DNA of 16,481 bases, from assembly GCA_041621405.1 (NCBI GenBank), contig JBFKAV010000076.1, positions 1 through 16,481 of the forward strand, read 5' to 3'. The position numbers and the translations under genes are program-made. How positions within the stretch are numbered: position 1 is the first letter of the stretch; every line of letters starts with the position of its first letter. Under the pieces are notes generated by a model. That model ran no database searches. It was not told where the DNA came from and saw only the letters and a list, made by a program, of their open reading frames with translations. The DNA is from JBFKAV01 sp041621405. Its GTDB lineage: Bacteria; Pseudomonadota; Alphaproteobacteria; Rhodobacterales; Rhodobacteraceae. Positions 7,755-15,400 of the stretch are shown piece by piece.

Positions 7755-7934
7755 CTAGCTTTTTCCCTGCGGACCGCTGTGGCGCGCGGTCTCCGCGAGC
7801 TTCTCGAGAATGGCTTCTTCGGTCTCAGCCGCGCTCGGCACCTCGGGATCCTCGAGGAGGCCGAGCAGCTCTTCGCGCGCCTCAACCGGCAGCGCCATGA
7901 GCTTCGACACGAGATCGGTATCGGTCACAACCAT
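7755..7934 (-). CDS. small acidic protein, unknown function, divergent from luxR
   Basis: 59 residues from ATG 7934 (an adjacent GTG at 7937 would add one). On the reverse strand a GAGG lies 9 nt before the ATG, good Shine-Dalgarno spacing. The protein is helical and acidic: the segment SKLMALPVEAREELLGLLED is amphipathic and is followed by a Glu-rich region and a basic end. The LP-x-EAREEL-x-x-LLE pattern resembles small addiction-module antitoxin-like proteins by eye only, and no toxin gene adjoins it. It is convergent with rplQ and divergent from luxR, sharing the 7938-8016 control region. That arrangement and the ribosome site favour a real gene, but no family was recognised. Confidence 0.55.
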   Translation of the reverse strand: MVVTDTDLVSKLMALPVEAREELLGLLEDPEVPSAAETEEAILEKLAETARHSGPQGKS

Positions 7935-7961
7935 CACTATTAACCTCGCTCAGACATACAC

Positions 7962-7975
7962 TTGACACGTCACAA
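7962..7975 (+). promoter_or_regulatory. imperfect FNR/CRP-type palindrome between the small ORF and luxR
   Basis: The 14-nt sequence TTGAC-ACGT-CACAA has the TTG...CAA ends and the 5-4-5 layout of FNR/CRP-superfamily sites. The left half matches the FNR half-site TTGAY fully, the right only partly. It lies midway in the divergent 7938-8016 region and could govern both genes. Confidence 0.35.
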
Positions 7976-7981
7976 TTTACG

Positions 7982-7989
7982 GTTGACTG
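7982..7989 (+). promoter_or_regulatory. GTTGACTG motif upstream of luxR
   Basis: This octamer, 28 nt before the luxR ATG, recurs 22 nt before the luxI ATG at 8655-8662. Two exact octamers ahead of both genes of a quorum pair may be a LuxR-family recognition half-site. Here it also supplies a possible -35 box (TTGACT). Confidence 0.35.
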
Positions 7990-8011
7990 GTTAAAGCGCA
8001 ACTTATCTAAA
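7983..8011 (+). promoter_or_regulatory. luxR: candidate luxR promoter, possibly giving a leaderless mRNA
   Basis: TTGACT (7983-7988) and TCTAAA (8006-8011) are 17 nt apart. Transcription from this pair would start around 8017-8019, at or beside the ATG, which fits the absence of a Shine-Dalgarno before luxR. Confidence 0.4.
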
Positions 8012-8016
8012 AAGAC

Positions 8017-8628
8017 ATGTCTCCGAACCCTGCCCTCGATCTCGAACTGGCAAAGCTGTCGGCGCTCGCGCCGGCAGGTTACTTCGTGGGCTTGCACATC
8101 CGGTTCACCTCTCCGATCTTGTCGTTCCAGACCTACGACCAGCGCTGGGTCGACCACTACACCGAAAACGGCTACGTGTTGCGCGATCCGATGACCGCGT
8201 GGGGGTTCAGCACGACTGGCTGGGTGCGGTGGAGCGATCCGGTGCTCATGGACCCGTTCGGCGTGTTCAGGGAGGCTGCCGAATACGGCCTCAAGCACGG
8301 CGTCACGGTGTCCTGCGGGCCGATCAAGTCTCGCACGATAGCGAGTTTCGCCCGCGCAGACAGGGAATTCACCGACTCCGAGATAGAGGCGATCGTCGCG
8401 GTCGTCCTCCATCTCCACGAGATCACCGAGCCCCCGCACGACCTTACCAAGGCCCAAGTCGAGGCCCTGAAATGTATTGCGGGGGGCGACCGGCACGCCG
8501 CGGCGGCCGCGAAGCTCGGAATCTCCGAAAGTGCGTTGAAAGCGCGCCTCACGGCGGCCCGGGAGCGACTGCTGGCCCGGACCACCGCCGAGGCGATCCA
8601 GCGCGCCAAGGATTACCGGCTGCTCTGA
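8017..8628 (+). CDS. luxR: LuxR-family acyl-homoserine-lactone-responsive regulator
   Basis: 203 residues. The autoinducer-binding domain (about 1-135) keeps the ligand-pocket pattern: W44, Y48 (WVDHY), D57-P58 and W72, with G95 in the later conserved position. The C-terminal DNA-binding region (143-203) begins LTKAQVEALKCIAGG and has the recognition-helix region KLGISESALKARL. It departs from the usual LTxREREVL opening, as in several rhodobacterial regulators. It would bind the signal made by the adjacent LuxI and control genes through lux-box-like sites. No Shine-Dalgarno is evident. luxI starts 55 nt downstream, so the two may be co-transcribed. Codon use looks less GC-extreme than in the ribosomal genes. 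Confidence 0.92.
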   Translation: MSPNPALDLELAKLSALAPAGYFVGLHIRFTSPILSFQTYDQRWVDHYTENGYVLRDPMTAWGFSTTGWVRWSDPVLMDPFGVFREAAEYGLKHGVTVSCGPIKSRTIASFARADREFTDSEIEAIVAVVLHLHEITEPPHDLTKAQVEALKCIAGGDRHAAAAAKLGISESALKARLTAARERLLARTTAEAIQRAKDYRLL

Positions 8629-8654
8629 CTCGGCCGTCCTCCGCAAGGTTCTTA

Positions 8655-8662
8655 GTTGACTG
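8655..8662 (+). promoter_or_regulatory. GTTGACTG motif upstream of luxI
   Basis: Second copy of the octamer at 7982-7989. Here it begins GTTG-N5-CAAC (8655-8667), a short inverted repeat just before the CCTGCAGG palindrome (8668-8675) and the AGGAGG Shine-Dalgarno (8673-8678). It is too close to the ATG to be a -35 box, so if functional it is an operator or an RNA element. Confidence 0.35.
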
Positions 8663-8683
8663 CCAACCCTGCAGGAGGAAGCC

Positions 8684-9274
8684 ATGCAGACCACCACTCT
8701 TTCCTTCGAAAATATGCACAACCATGGCGAGCTTTTCGCGAATATGCTGCGCGCGCGACGTGAGCTCTTCATCGTTCAGAACAAATGGAACCTGCCCGAG
8801 GCGCTCGGCATGGAGTACGACCAGTACGACACGCCGGCGAGCCGCTGGGTCGTAGTGCACGACGACGTCGGCCGGGTGCTCGCCGGCAACCGCCTGACGC
8901 CGACCACGGCGAGGTGCGGCATCTACACCTACATGATTCGCGACGCCCAGCGCGGGCTTCTCGATACGATCCCGCCGAACCTGCTCTATGAGGAAGCGCC
9001 GATCTGCGACACCATCTGGGAAAGCTCCCGGCTGTTCGTGGCCCACGATGTCCCCGCCTCGATCCGCCGCCAGGTTCACGCCCAGCTGATCGCCGAGCTT
9101 GGCACCGCGGCGCGGAACCTCGGAGCGTCGCACTGCCTGACGCTTCTGAACGCGAACTGGCCGCGCTGGGCGAACCGCGTGGGCGTGAGCATGACTGCGA
9201 TGGGTCCGGTGATGAACATCGACGGGATCGATAACCAGGTGGTATCGATGGACTTCACCTCGACGCTGCATTGA
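8684..9274 (+). CDS. luxI: acyl-homoserine-lactone synthase (LuxI family)
   Basis: 196 residues. It makes an N-acyl-homoserine lactone from S-adenosylmethionine and an acyl-ACP (or acyl-CoA) in the cytoplasm. Residues matching the LuxI invariants are R26, F29, W35, E44-x-D46-x2-D49 (EYDQYD), R70 (GNRL) and E113-x2-R116 (WESSRLFV). The protein is of usual size with an intact active site, so it should be functional. The acyl chain length cannot be read from sequence. AGGAGG at 8673-8678 is 5 nt before the ATG. It lies downstream of luxR in the same direction and 66 nt before the protease gene, which has its own Shine-Dalgarno and may be read through from it. Confidence 0.94.
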   Translation: MQTTTLSFENMHNHGELFANMLRARRELFIVQNKWNLPEALGMEYDQYDTPASRWVVVHDDVGRVLAGNRLTPTTARCGIYTYMIRDAQRGLLDTIPPNLLYEEAPICDTIWESSRLFVAHDVPASIRRQVHAQLIAELGTAARNLGASHCLTLLNANWPRWANRVGVSMTAMGPVMNIDGIDNQVVSMDFTSTLH

Positions 9275-9340
9275 GCGGGCTGGCCATTGCCTTGCAGGGG
9301 CTGCGGGCGCATATCCGAAGGGCAGATCCCGGAGGTTATG

Positions 9341-10726
<1,386 letters not shown>

Positions 10727-10751
10727 GACCCACCGGCCGCGGCCGATTCTC

Positions 10752-10806
10752 CCGGGGCGTCAGCCCCGGATCGCGCCAGCCCCGCCCCCCGGGGCGGGCG
10801 CGATCC
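10752..10806 (+). terminator. overlapping hairpins after the protease gene
   Basis: CCGGGGC (10752-10758) pairs with GCCCCGG (10763-10769) around GTCA. Overlapping it by 2 nt, GGATCGCGCC (10768-10777) pairs with GGCGCGATCC (10797-10806), and after one mismatch GCCCC pairs with GGGGC. There is no T-run. The large structure probably ends or protects the protease transcript. The two hairpins cannot both form fully. Confidence 0.6.
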
Positions 10807-10869
10807 CCCGTTCATCGCCTGTCGGCCATTTTTGGAGCCATCTTCCGCTGGCCCGGCGAGCTGCCCCCG

Positions 10870-10875
10870 CATAGT
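10870..10875 (+). promoter_or_regulatory. possible -10 element for leaderless rarA
   Basis: CATAGT matches the -10 consensus at 4 of 6 positions and ends 8 nt before the rarA ATG. Initiation would fall at or next to the start codon. No Shine-Dalgarno and no good -35 are visible. Confidence 0.35.
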
Positions 10876-10883
10876 CTTTCCCC

Positions 10884-12200
10884 ATGGCCGACCTCTTCGA
10901 CCTCGCCGACACCGCCCCGCCGCCCGGCGCCCCGCGCCCGCTGGCCGACCGGCTCCGGCCGAAGAAGCTCTCCGAGGTGATCGGCCAGGACAAGCTGCTC
11001 GGCCCCGAGGGGCCCCTGGGCACCATGCTCGCCTCGGGCGCGCTCTCCTCGATCATCCTCTGGGGCCCGCCCGGCGTCGGCAAGACCACCATCGCCCGGC
11101 TCCTCGCCGACGAGACCGACCTCGCCTTCGTCCAGATCAGCGCAATCTTCACCGGGGTGCCGGATCTCAGGAAGGTGTTCGAGGCCGCCAAGCTGCGGCG
11201 CCGCAACGGCAAGGGCACGCTGCTTTTCGTCGACGAGATCCACCGCTTCAACAAGGCCCAGCAGGACGGCTTCCTGCCGCACATGGAGGACGGCACGATC
11301 CTCCTCGTCGGCGCCACCACCGAGAACCCCTCGTTCGAGCTCAACGCCGCGCTCCTCTCCCGCGCCCAGGTGATGGTGCTCGACCGGCTCACGCTGGCGC
11401 ATCTGGAGCTCCTCGCCCAGCGTGCCGAGCACGAGCTCGGGGCCAGGCTCACGCTCGACGCGGAGGCGCGCGAGCAGCTGCTCGAGATGGCCGACGGCGA
11501 CGGCAGGGCGCTCTTGAACCTCGTCGAGCAGATCGCCGCCTGGAAGCTCGACAAGCCGATCGACGCGAAGGAACTCGGCCACCGGCTGATGAAGCGCGCC
11601 GCGCAGTACGACAAGTCGGGCGACGCGCATTACAACTTGATCTCGGCCCTGCACAAATCGGTGCGCGGCTCGGATCCCGACGCCTCGCTCTACTGGCTCG
11701 CCCGGATGCTCGAGGGCGGCGAGGACCCGCGCTACCTCGCCCGCCGGCTCACCCGGATGGCGGTGGAGGACATCGGGCTCGCCGACCCGCAGGCGGTGAC
11801 GCTCTGCCTCGCGGCCTGGGAGACCTACGAGCGGCTCGGCTCGCCCGAGGGCGAGCTGGCGCTGGCCGAGGCGATCGCCTACCTGGCGCTGGCGCCGAAG
11901 TCGAACGCGGTCTACGCCGCCTGGGGTGCGGCGCGGGCCGAGGCGAAGCGCACTGGCTCCGAGCCGCCGCCGAAGCACATCCTGAACGCGCCGACCCGGC
12001 TCATGAAGGAGCAGGGCTACGGCAAGGGCTACGCCTACGACCACGACGCCGAGGACGGCTTCTCGGGCCAGAACTACTTCCCCGAGGGCATCAAGCGCCC
12101 GGTCTTCTACCAGCCCCCCGAGCGCGGCTTCGAGCGGGAACTGAGGAAGCGGGTGGAGTACTTCGCCAAGCTCCGGGCGAAGCGGCAGGGCGAGGGCTAA
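10884..12200 (+). CDS. rarA: replication-associated recombination protein A (RarA/MgsA AAA+ ATPase)
   Basis: 438 residues. It is a clamp-loader-related ATPase that acts at stalled replication forks. The N-terminus has PLADRLRPKKLSEVIGQDKLLG (19-40). Walker A is GPPGVGKTT (61-69), Walker B is LLFVDEIHRFNKAQQD (113-128), sensor 1 lies in GATTENPSFELN (143-154), and a likely arginine finger is R160 in LLSR. The C-terminal tetramerisation part contains YDKSGDAHYNLISALHKSVRGSD, DIGLADPQA and NYFPEGI. Size is normal. No Shine-Dalgarno precedes the ATG at 10884, suggesting leaderless translation. It is preceded by the hairpins at 10752-10806 and therefore probably has its own promoter. Confidence 0.96.
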   Translation: MADLFDLADTAPPPGAPRPLADRLRPKKLSEVIGQDKLLGPEGPLGTMLASGALSSIILWGPPGVGKTTIARLLADETDLAFVQISAIFTGVPDLRKVFEAAKLRRRNGKGTLLFVDEIHRFNKAQQDGFLPHMEDGTILLVGATTENPSFELNAALLSRAQVMVLDRLTLAHLELLAQRAEHELGARLTLDAEAREQLLEMADGDGRALLNLVEQIAAWKLDKPIDAKELGHRLMKRAAQYDKSGDAHYNLISALHKSVRGSDPDASLYWLARMLEGGEDPRYLARRLTRMAVEDIGLADPQAVTLCLAAWETYERLGSPEGELALAEAIAYLALAPKSNAVYAAWGAARAEAKRTGSEPPPKHILNAPTRLMKEQGYGKGYAYDHDAEDGFSGQNYFPEGIKRPVFYQPPERGFERELRKRVEYFAKLRAKRQGEG

Positions 12201-12249
12201 GGCGGGGGCACGACGTCCGGGCAGTCTGGTGAAGCGTGACGGCCGGGCC

Positions 12250-12271
12250 TCCGGGCCGCTTTCAGCCCGGA
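12250..12271 (+). terminator. hairpin after rarA, possible weak terminator
   Basis: TCCGGGC (12250-12256) pairs with GCCCGGA (12265-12271) around CGCTTTCA, 49 nt after the rarA stop. No T-run follows. The rest of the 184-nt gap to crcB is GC-rich with no promoter I can support. Confidence 0.35.
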
Positions 12272-12384
12272 CCGTGCCCGACCCGCCGCCCCCGCGGGCC
12301 GGTCGCGGTTCTCCGCAACGCACGGATCGCCTCGTACCTCCCGCTCGCCTTGACTTCCGCGCCCGGCCGCCCGAGAGAGGCGCC

Positions 12385-12759
12385 ATGCTCGCCACCGTTG
12401 CCCAGGTCGCCCTCGGCGGCGCCATCGGCGCCAGCCTCCGGTATCTCACCGGGGTGGCGACGATCCGCGCCTTCGGGCCGGGCTTCCCCTGGGGCACCCT
12501 CGTCGTCAACGTCCTCGGCTCGATAGCGATGGGCGCGCTGGTCGTGATCCTGGCCCAGAAGAGCGGCACGAGATACGCCCCTTTCCTGATGACCGGCCTC
12601 CTTGGCGGCTACACCACCTTCTCGGCCTTCTCGCTCGACGTTCTCACCATCTACGAGCGTGGCCAGATCGGCCTCGCCGGCGCCTATGTTCTGGCCTCGG
12701 TCCTGCTGTCGCTTGCCGGTATCGTCGCCGGCCTGCACCTGGCGAGGCTCGCCTTCTGA
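12385..12759 (+). CDS. crcB: fluoride channel CrcB/Fluc
   Basis: 124 residues with four hydrophobic segments (about 3-22, 34-57, 65-83, 97-121). Fluc forms dual-topology dimers that let fluoride leave the cell. Conserved features are GGAIGASLRY (11-20), GTLVVNVLGS with N42, and GLLGGYTTFSAFSLD (71-85), with F79 and F82 in the positions of the pore phenylalanines. Only one copy is present, as expected for homodimeric Fluc. ATG 12385 follows GAGAGAGG (12373-12380). The frame is open upstream to 12229, but that part has no membrane character. Its TGA overlaps the next ATG by 1 nt. I found no fluoride riboswitch upstream. Confidence 0.93.
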   Translation: MLATVAQVALGGAIGASLRYLTGVATIRAFGPGFPWGTLVVNVLGSIAMGALVVILAQKSGTRYAPFLMTGLLGGYTTFSAFSLDVLTIYERGQIGLAGAYVLASVLLSLAGIVAGLHLARLAF

Positions 12760-13802
12760 TGGGCGCGTTGAAGACCCTCACCGTCGCCGAGAGCGAGGGC
12801 GAGAGCCGGCTCGACCGCTGGCTGAAGCGTCGTTTCCCGCAGCTGACGCAAGGCATGGTCGAGAAGCTCTGCCGCACCGGCCAGGTCCGCATCGACGGCG
12901 CCCGGGCGAAGGCCGCGACCCGCGTCGCCCCGGGGATGGCGGTGCGGGTGCCGCCCCTCCCCGAGGCGGGAAAGCCAGCCGCGGCGAAACCGGCGCCGGC
13001 CGCGGCCGACGCGGAGATGATCCGCAGCGCCGTAATCTTCATGGACGACCACGTGATCGCGCTCAACAAGCCACCGGGTCTCCCCAGCCAGGGCGGCAGC
13101 GGGCTCGGCGCGCGGCACGTCGACGGCCTCGCCGAGGCGCTGAAGTTCGGCCTGCCCGACAAGCCCTCGCTGGTGCACCGGCTCGACAAGGACACCTCGG
13201 GCGTCCTGCTGCTGGCCCGCTCGACGAAGATCGCGCGCCGGCTGTCCGAGGCGTTCAGGGCCCGCGATACCCGCAAGATCTACTGGGCCGCGGTGGCCGG
13301 CGTGCCCTCCCCGCGGATGGGCACGATCCGCTTCGGCCTCGTCAAGGCGCCCGGCCACGGCCGCGGCGGCGAGGGCGAGAAGATGCTCTGCGTCCACCCC
13401 TCGAAGATCGACGAGACCGAGGGCGCCAAGCGCGCCACCACCGATTACGCGGTGCTGGAGGCGCTGGGCACCCGCGCCGCCTGGGTGGCGCTGGTGCCGA
13501 TCACGGGGCGCACCCACCAGCTACGCGCCCACATGGCAGAGATCGGCCACCCGATCGTCGGCGACGGCAAGTACGGCGGCTCGGGGCAGGAGAACCTCGG
13601 CTCGGGCTGGGGCGCCCAGCTCGGCGGCGAGATCAGCCGCAAGCTGCATCTCCAAGCCCGCTCGATCGCCTTCGACCACCCGGTGACGGGCCGGCGGATC
13701 ACCATCACCGCCGATCTGCCCGAGCACATGGCGCGGACCTGGAAGGCGCTCGACTGGCACCCGGCCGAGGTGCCGGCCGACCCCTTCGCGGAGGACGCAT
13801 GA
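12759..13802 (+). CDS. RluC/RluD-family 23S rRNA pseudouridine synthase
   Basis: 347 residues. An N-terminal S4-like RNA-binding domain (16-65, with RLDRWLKRRFPQLTQGMVEKLCRTGQVRIDG) is joined by an Ala/Pro linker (70-85) to the catalytic domain. The catalytic aspartate is D143 in HRLDKDTSG (140-148). Further family features are VIALNKPPGLPSQGG, PITGRTHQLRAHMAEIGHPIVGDGKYG and RKLHLQARSIAF. It converts specific uridines in large-subunit rRNA. RluC is the most likely member, but RluD-like paralogues cannot be excluded. The start ATG 12759 overlaps the crcB stop by 1 nt and the stop overlaps the next ATG by 4 nt. Confidence 0.93.
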   Translation: MGALKTLTVAESEGESRLDRWLKRRFPQLTQGMVEKLCRTGQVRIDGARAKAATRVAPGMAVRVPPLPEAGKPAAAKPAPAAADAEMIRSAVIFMDDHVIALNKPPGLPSQGGSGLGARHVDGLAEALKFGLPDKPSLVHRLDKDTSGVLLLARSTKIARRLSEAFRARDTRKIYWAAVAGVPSPRMGTIRFGLVKAPGHGRGGEGEKMLCVHPSKIDETEGAKRATTDYAVLEALGTRAAWVALVPITGRTHQLRAHMAEIGHPIVGDGKYGGSGQENLGSGWGAQLGGEISRKLHLQARSIAFDHPVTGRRITITADLPEHMARTWKALDWHPAEVPADPFAEDA

Positions 13803-14467
13803 GCCATCCCCTCGTCGTCTTCGACGTCGACGGCACGCTGGTCGACAGCCAGGCCCACATCATGGCGGCGATGGAGGCCGCCTTCGCGGCCGTCGGCCGG
13901 CCCATGCCGCCTCGCGCGACCGCGCTCTCGGTCGTCGGCCTCTCGCTGCCGCTCGCGCTTCGCCGCCTGGTGCCCGGAGCCCGCGAGGCCGAAGCCGAGG
14001 CGATGGTCGCGGCCTACCGCGACGGCTTCCAGCGCCTGCGCCTCTCGGGCGGGACCGCCTCGCCGCTCTTTCCCGGCACCGGCGAGATGCTGGAGGCGCT
14101 CGCCGCTGCGCCCGGCACGCTCCTCGGGCTCGCGACCGGCAAGTCGCGCCGCGGCCTCGACCACCTGCTCGAGACCCACGGGCTCGCGCGCTTCTTCGTC
14201 ACCACCCAGGTCGCCGATGACCACCCCTCGAAGCCGCATCCCTCGATGCTCCTCGCGGCGCTCAACGAGACCGGCGCCGAGGCCGGCGACGCGGTGATGG
14301 TGGGCGACACCGAATACGACATGGAGATGGGCCGCGCCGCGGGGTTCCGCACCGTGGCCGTGGCCTGGGGCTACCACGGCCGCGACCGGCTCGCAGGCGC
14401 CGACGTCCTGATCGAGGGCTGGGCCGAGCTTGCCCCGGCACTCGACGGCTTCAGACGGGCGGCATGA
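13799..14467 (+). CDS. HAD-family phosphatase, phosphoglycolate-phosphatase-like
   Basis: 222 residues. HAD motif I is DVDGTLVDS with D9 as nucleophile and D11 as general acid. Motif II is T113 in GLATGKS, motif III is K145 in SKPHP, and motif IV is GDTEYDMEM with D170 and D174. The inserted helical cap (about 18-85) places it with the Gph/beta-phosphoglucomutase-like C1-cap group. The substrate is not defined by sequence; phosphoglycolate or another small phosphate ester is plausible. The ATGA overlap with the upstream pseudouridine synthase gene and another with the downstream ATP12 gene imply translational coupling. Confidence 0.92.
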   Translation: MSHPLVVFDVDGTLVDSQAHIMAAMEAAFAAVGRPMPPRATALSVVGLSLPLALRRLVPGAREAEAEAMVAAYRDGFQRLRLSGGTASPLFPGTGEMLEALAAAPGTLLGLATGKSRRGLDHLLETHGLARFFVTTQVADDHPSKPHPSMLLAALNETGAEAGDAVMVGDTEYDMEMGRAAGFRTVAVAWGYHGRDRLAGADVLIEGWAELAPALDGFRRAA

Positions 14468-15180
14468 CCGGCTGGGCGGCGAAACGGTTCTGGAAGGCGG
14501 CCTCAGCCGAAATGACTCCGGCGGGCTGGGAGGTGCGCCTCGACGGCCGCCCGGTCCGGACCCCGGCCAAGGCGCCCCTCACGCTGCCGACCGAGGCGCT
14601 CGCCCGCGCCCTGGCCGCCGAGTGGGAGGCCCAGGGGGAGGTGATCGACCCCACCGCGATGCCGCTCACCCGCGCCGCCAACGCCGCGATCGACAAGGTG
14701 GGCCCGCAGCGCGCCGACGTGGTGGCGATGCTCGCGGCCTATGGCGAGACCGACCTGCTATGCCACCGCGCCGAGGCGCCGGAAGAGCTGGTGCGCCGTC
14801 AGGCCGAGGCCTGGGATCCGCTGCTTTCCTGGGCGGCCGAAACGTTGGCGGCGCTGCTCAAGGTCACCCGTGGCGTGACCCCCGTGGCCCAGCCGCCCGA
14901 GAGCCTCGCCCGGCTCCGGGCCGAGGTGGACGCGCTCGACCCCTTCGCACTCACCGCCTTTTGCGACCTGGTGGCGATTTCGGGCTCGCTGGTCATCGGT
15001 CTCGCGGCGCTGAGGGGCGAGGCCCCGGCCGAGGCGCTGTGGCAGGCGAGCCGGATCGACGAGGACTGGCAGGCGGAGCTCTGGGGCCGCGACGAGGAGG
15101 GGGCCCGTGTGGCGACGCTGAAACGGCGCGACTTCCTGCGGGCGGTCACGTTGCTGGGGCTCTTGCGGTCCGCGACGTGA
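14464..15180 (+). CDS. ATP12-family F1-ATPase assembly chaperone
   Basis: 238 residues. The N-terminal KRFWKAA...GWEVRLDGRPVRTPAKAPLTLPTEALA and AAEWEAQGEVIDPTAMPLTRAANAAID, then ETDLLCHRAEAPEELVRRQ and WDPLLSW, are the ATP12 pattern. The C-terminal part holds the conserved ASRIDEDWQAELWGRDEE (195-212). ATP12 binds free F1 alpha subunit during assembly of ATP synthase in mitochondria and alphaproteobacteria. ATG 14464 overlaps the HAD stop by 4 nt. No ATP synthase genes are nearby in this window. It is the last gene of the crcB run. Confidence 0.92.
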   Translation: MTGWAAKRFWKAASAEMTPAGWEVRLDGRPVRTPAKAPLTLPTEALARALAAEWEAQGEVIDPTAMPLTRAANAAIDKVGPQRADVVAMLAAYGETDLLCHRAEAPEELVRRQAEAWDPLLSWAAETLAALLKVTRGVTPVAQPPESLARLRAEVDALDPFALTAFCDLVAISGSLVIGLAALRGEAPAEALWQASRIDEDWQAELWGRDEEGARVATLKRRDFLRAVTLLGLLRSAT

Positions 15181-15268
15181 CCCGAGGTCACCCCGTGCGG
15201 CGGTGCCCTGACCGCGGGAATCGCCCTCACAAATCGCCTCAAGGGCGCCTTGGAACCACACCAAAGCC

Positions 15269-15298
15269 TTGACGTATTCGGCCTCTATGTCCCAATGT
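15269..15298 (+). promoter_or_regulatory. tentative promoter region of the amino-acid binding protein gene
   Basis: TTGACG at 15269-15274 is a good -35 match, with CAATGT at 15293-15298 as a poor -10 after 18 nt; CTATGT at 15285 is better but too close. It lies about 100 nt upstream of ATG 15401, in a 220-nt gap holding no other feature I can support. Confidence 0.3.
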
Positions 15299-15400
15299 CG
15301 GCGAGGCGGAGGGGACACCCGCTCTCACGATATCACCCGGTTTGAAGAAGCCGGCAAAAGCCCGCCGGGTAGGTGGGTGGAACAACAGCAAGAGGTAGAA

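Noticed and set aside
7755..7937. Complete toxin-antitoxin pair next to luxR
   Set aside because: Only one small ORF is present; rplQ and luxR flank it and no toxin-like gene exists in the interval.
12201..12384. Fluoride riboswitch before crcB
   Set aside because: I could not find the conserved crcB-motif core or its pseudoknot-forming segments in this gap.
10812..12569. 585-codon reverse open frame opposite rarA and crcB
   Set aside because: Shadow frame of rarA, rich in Arg/Leu/Glu/Ala with no recognisable motif.
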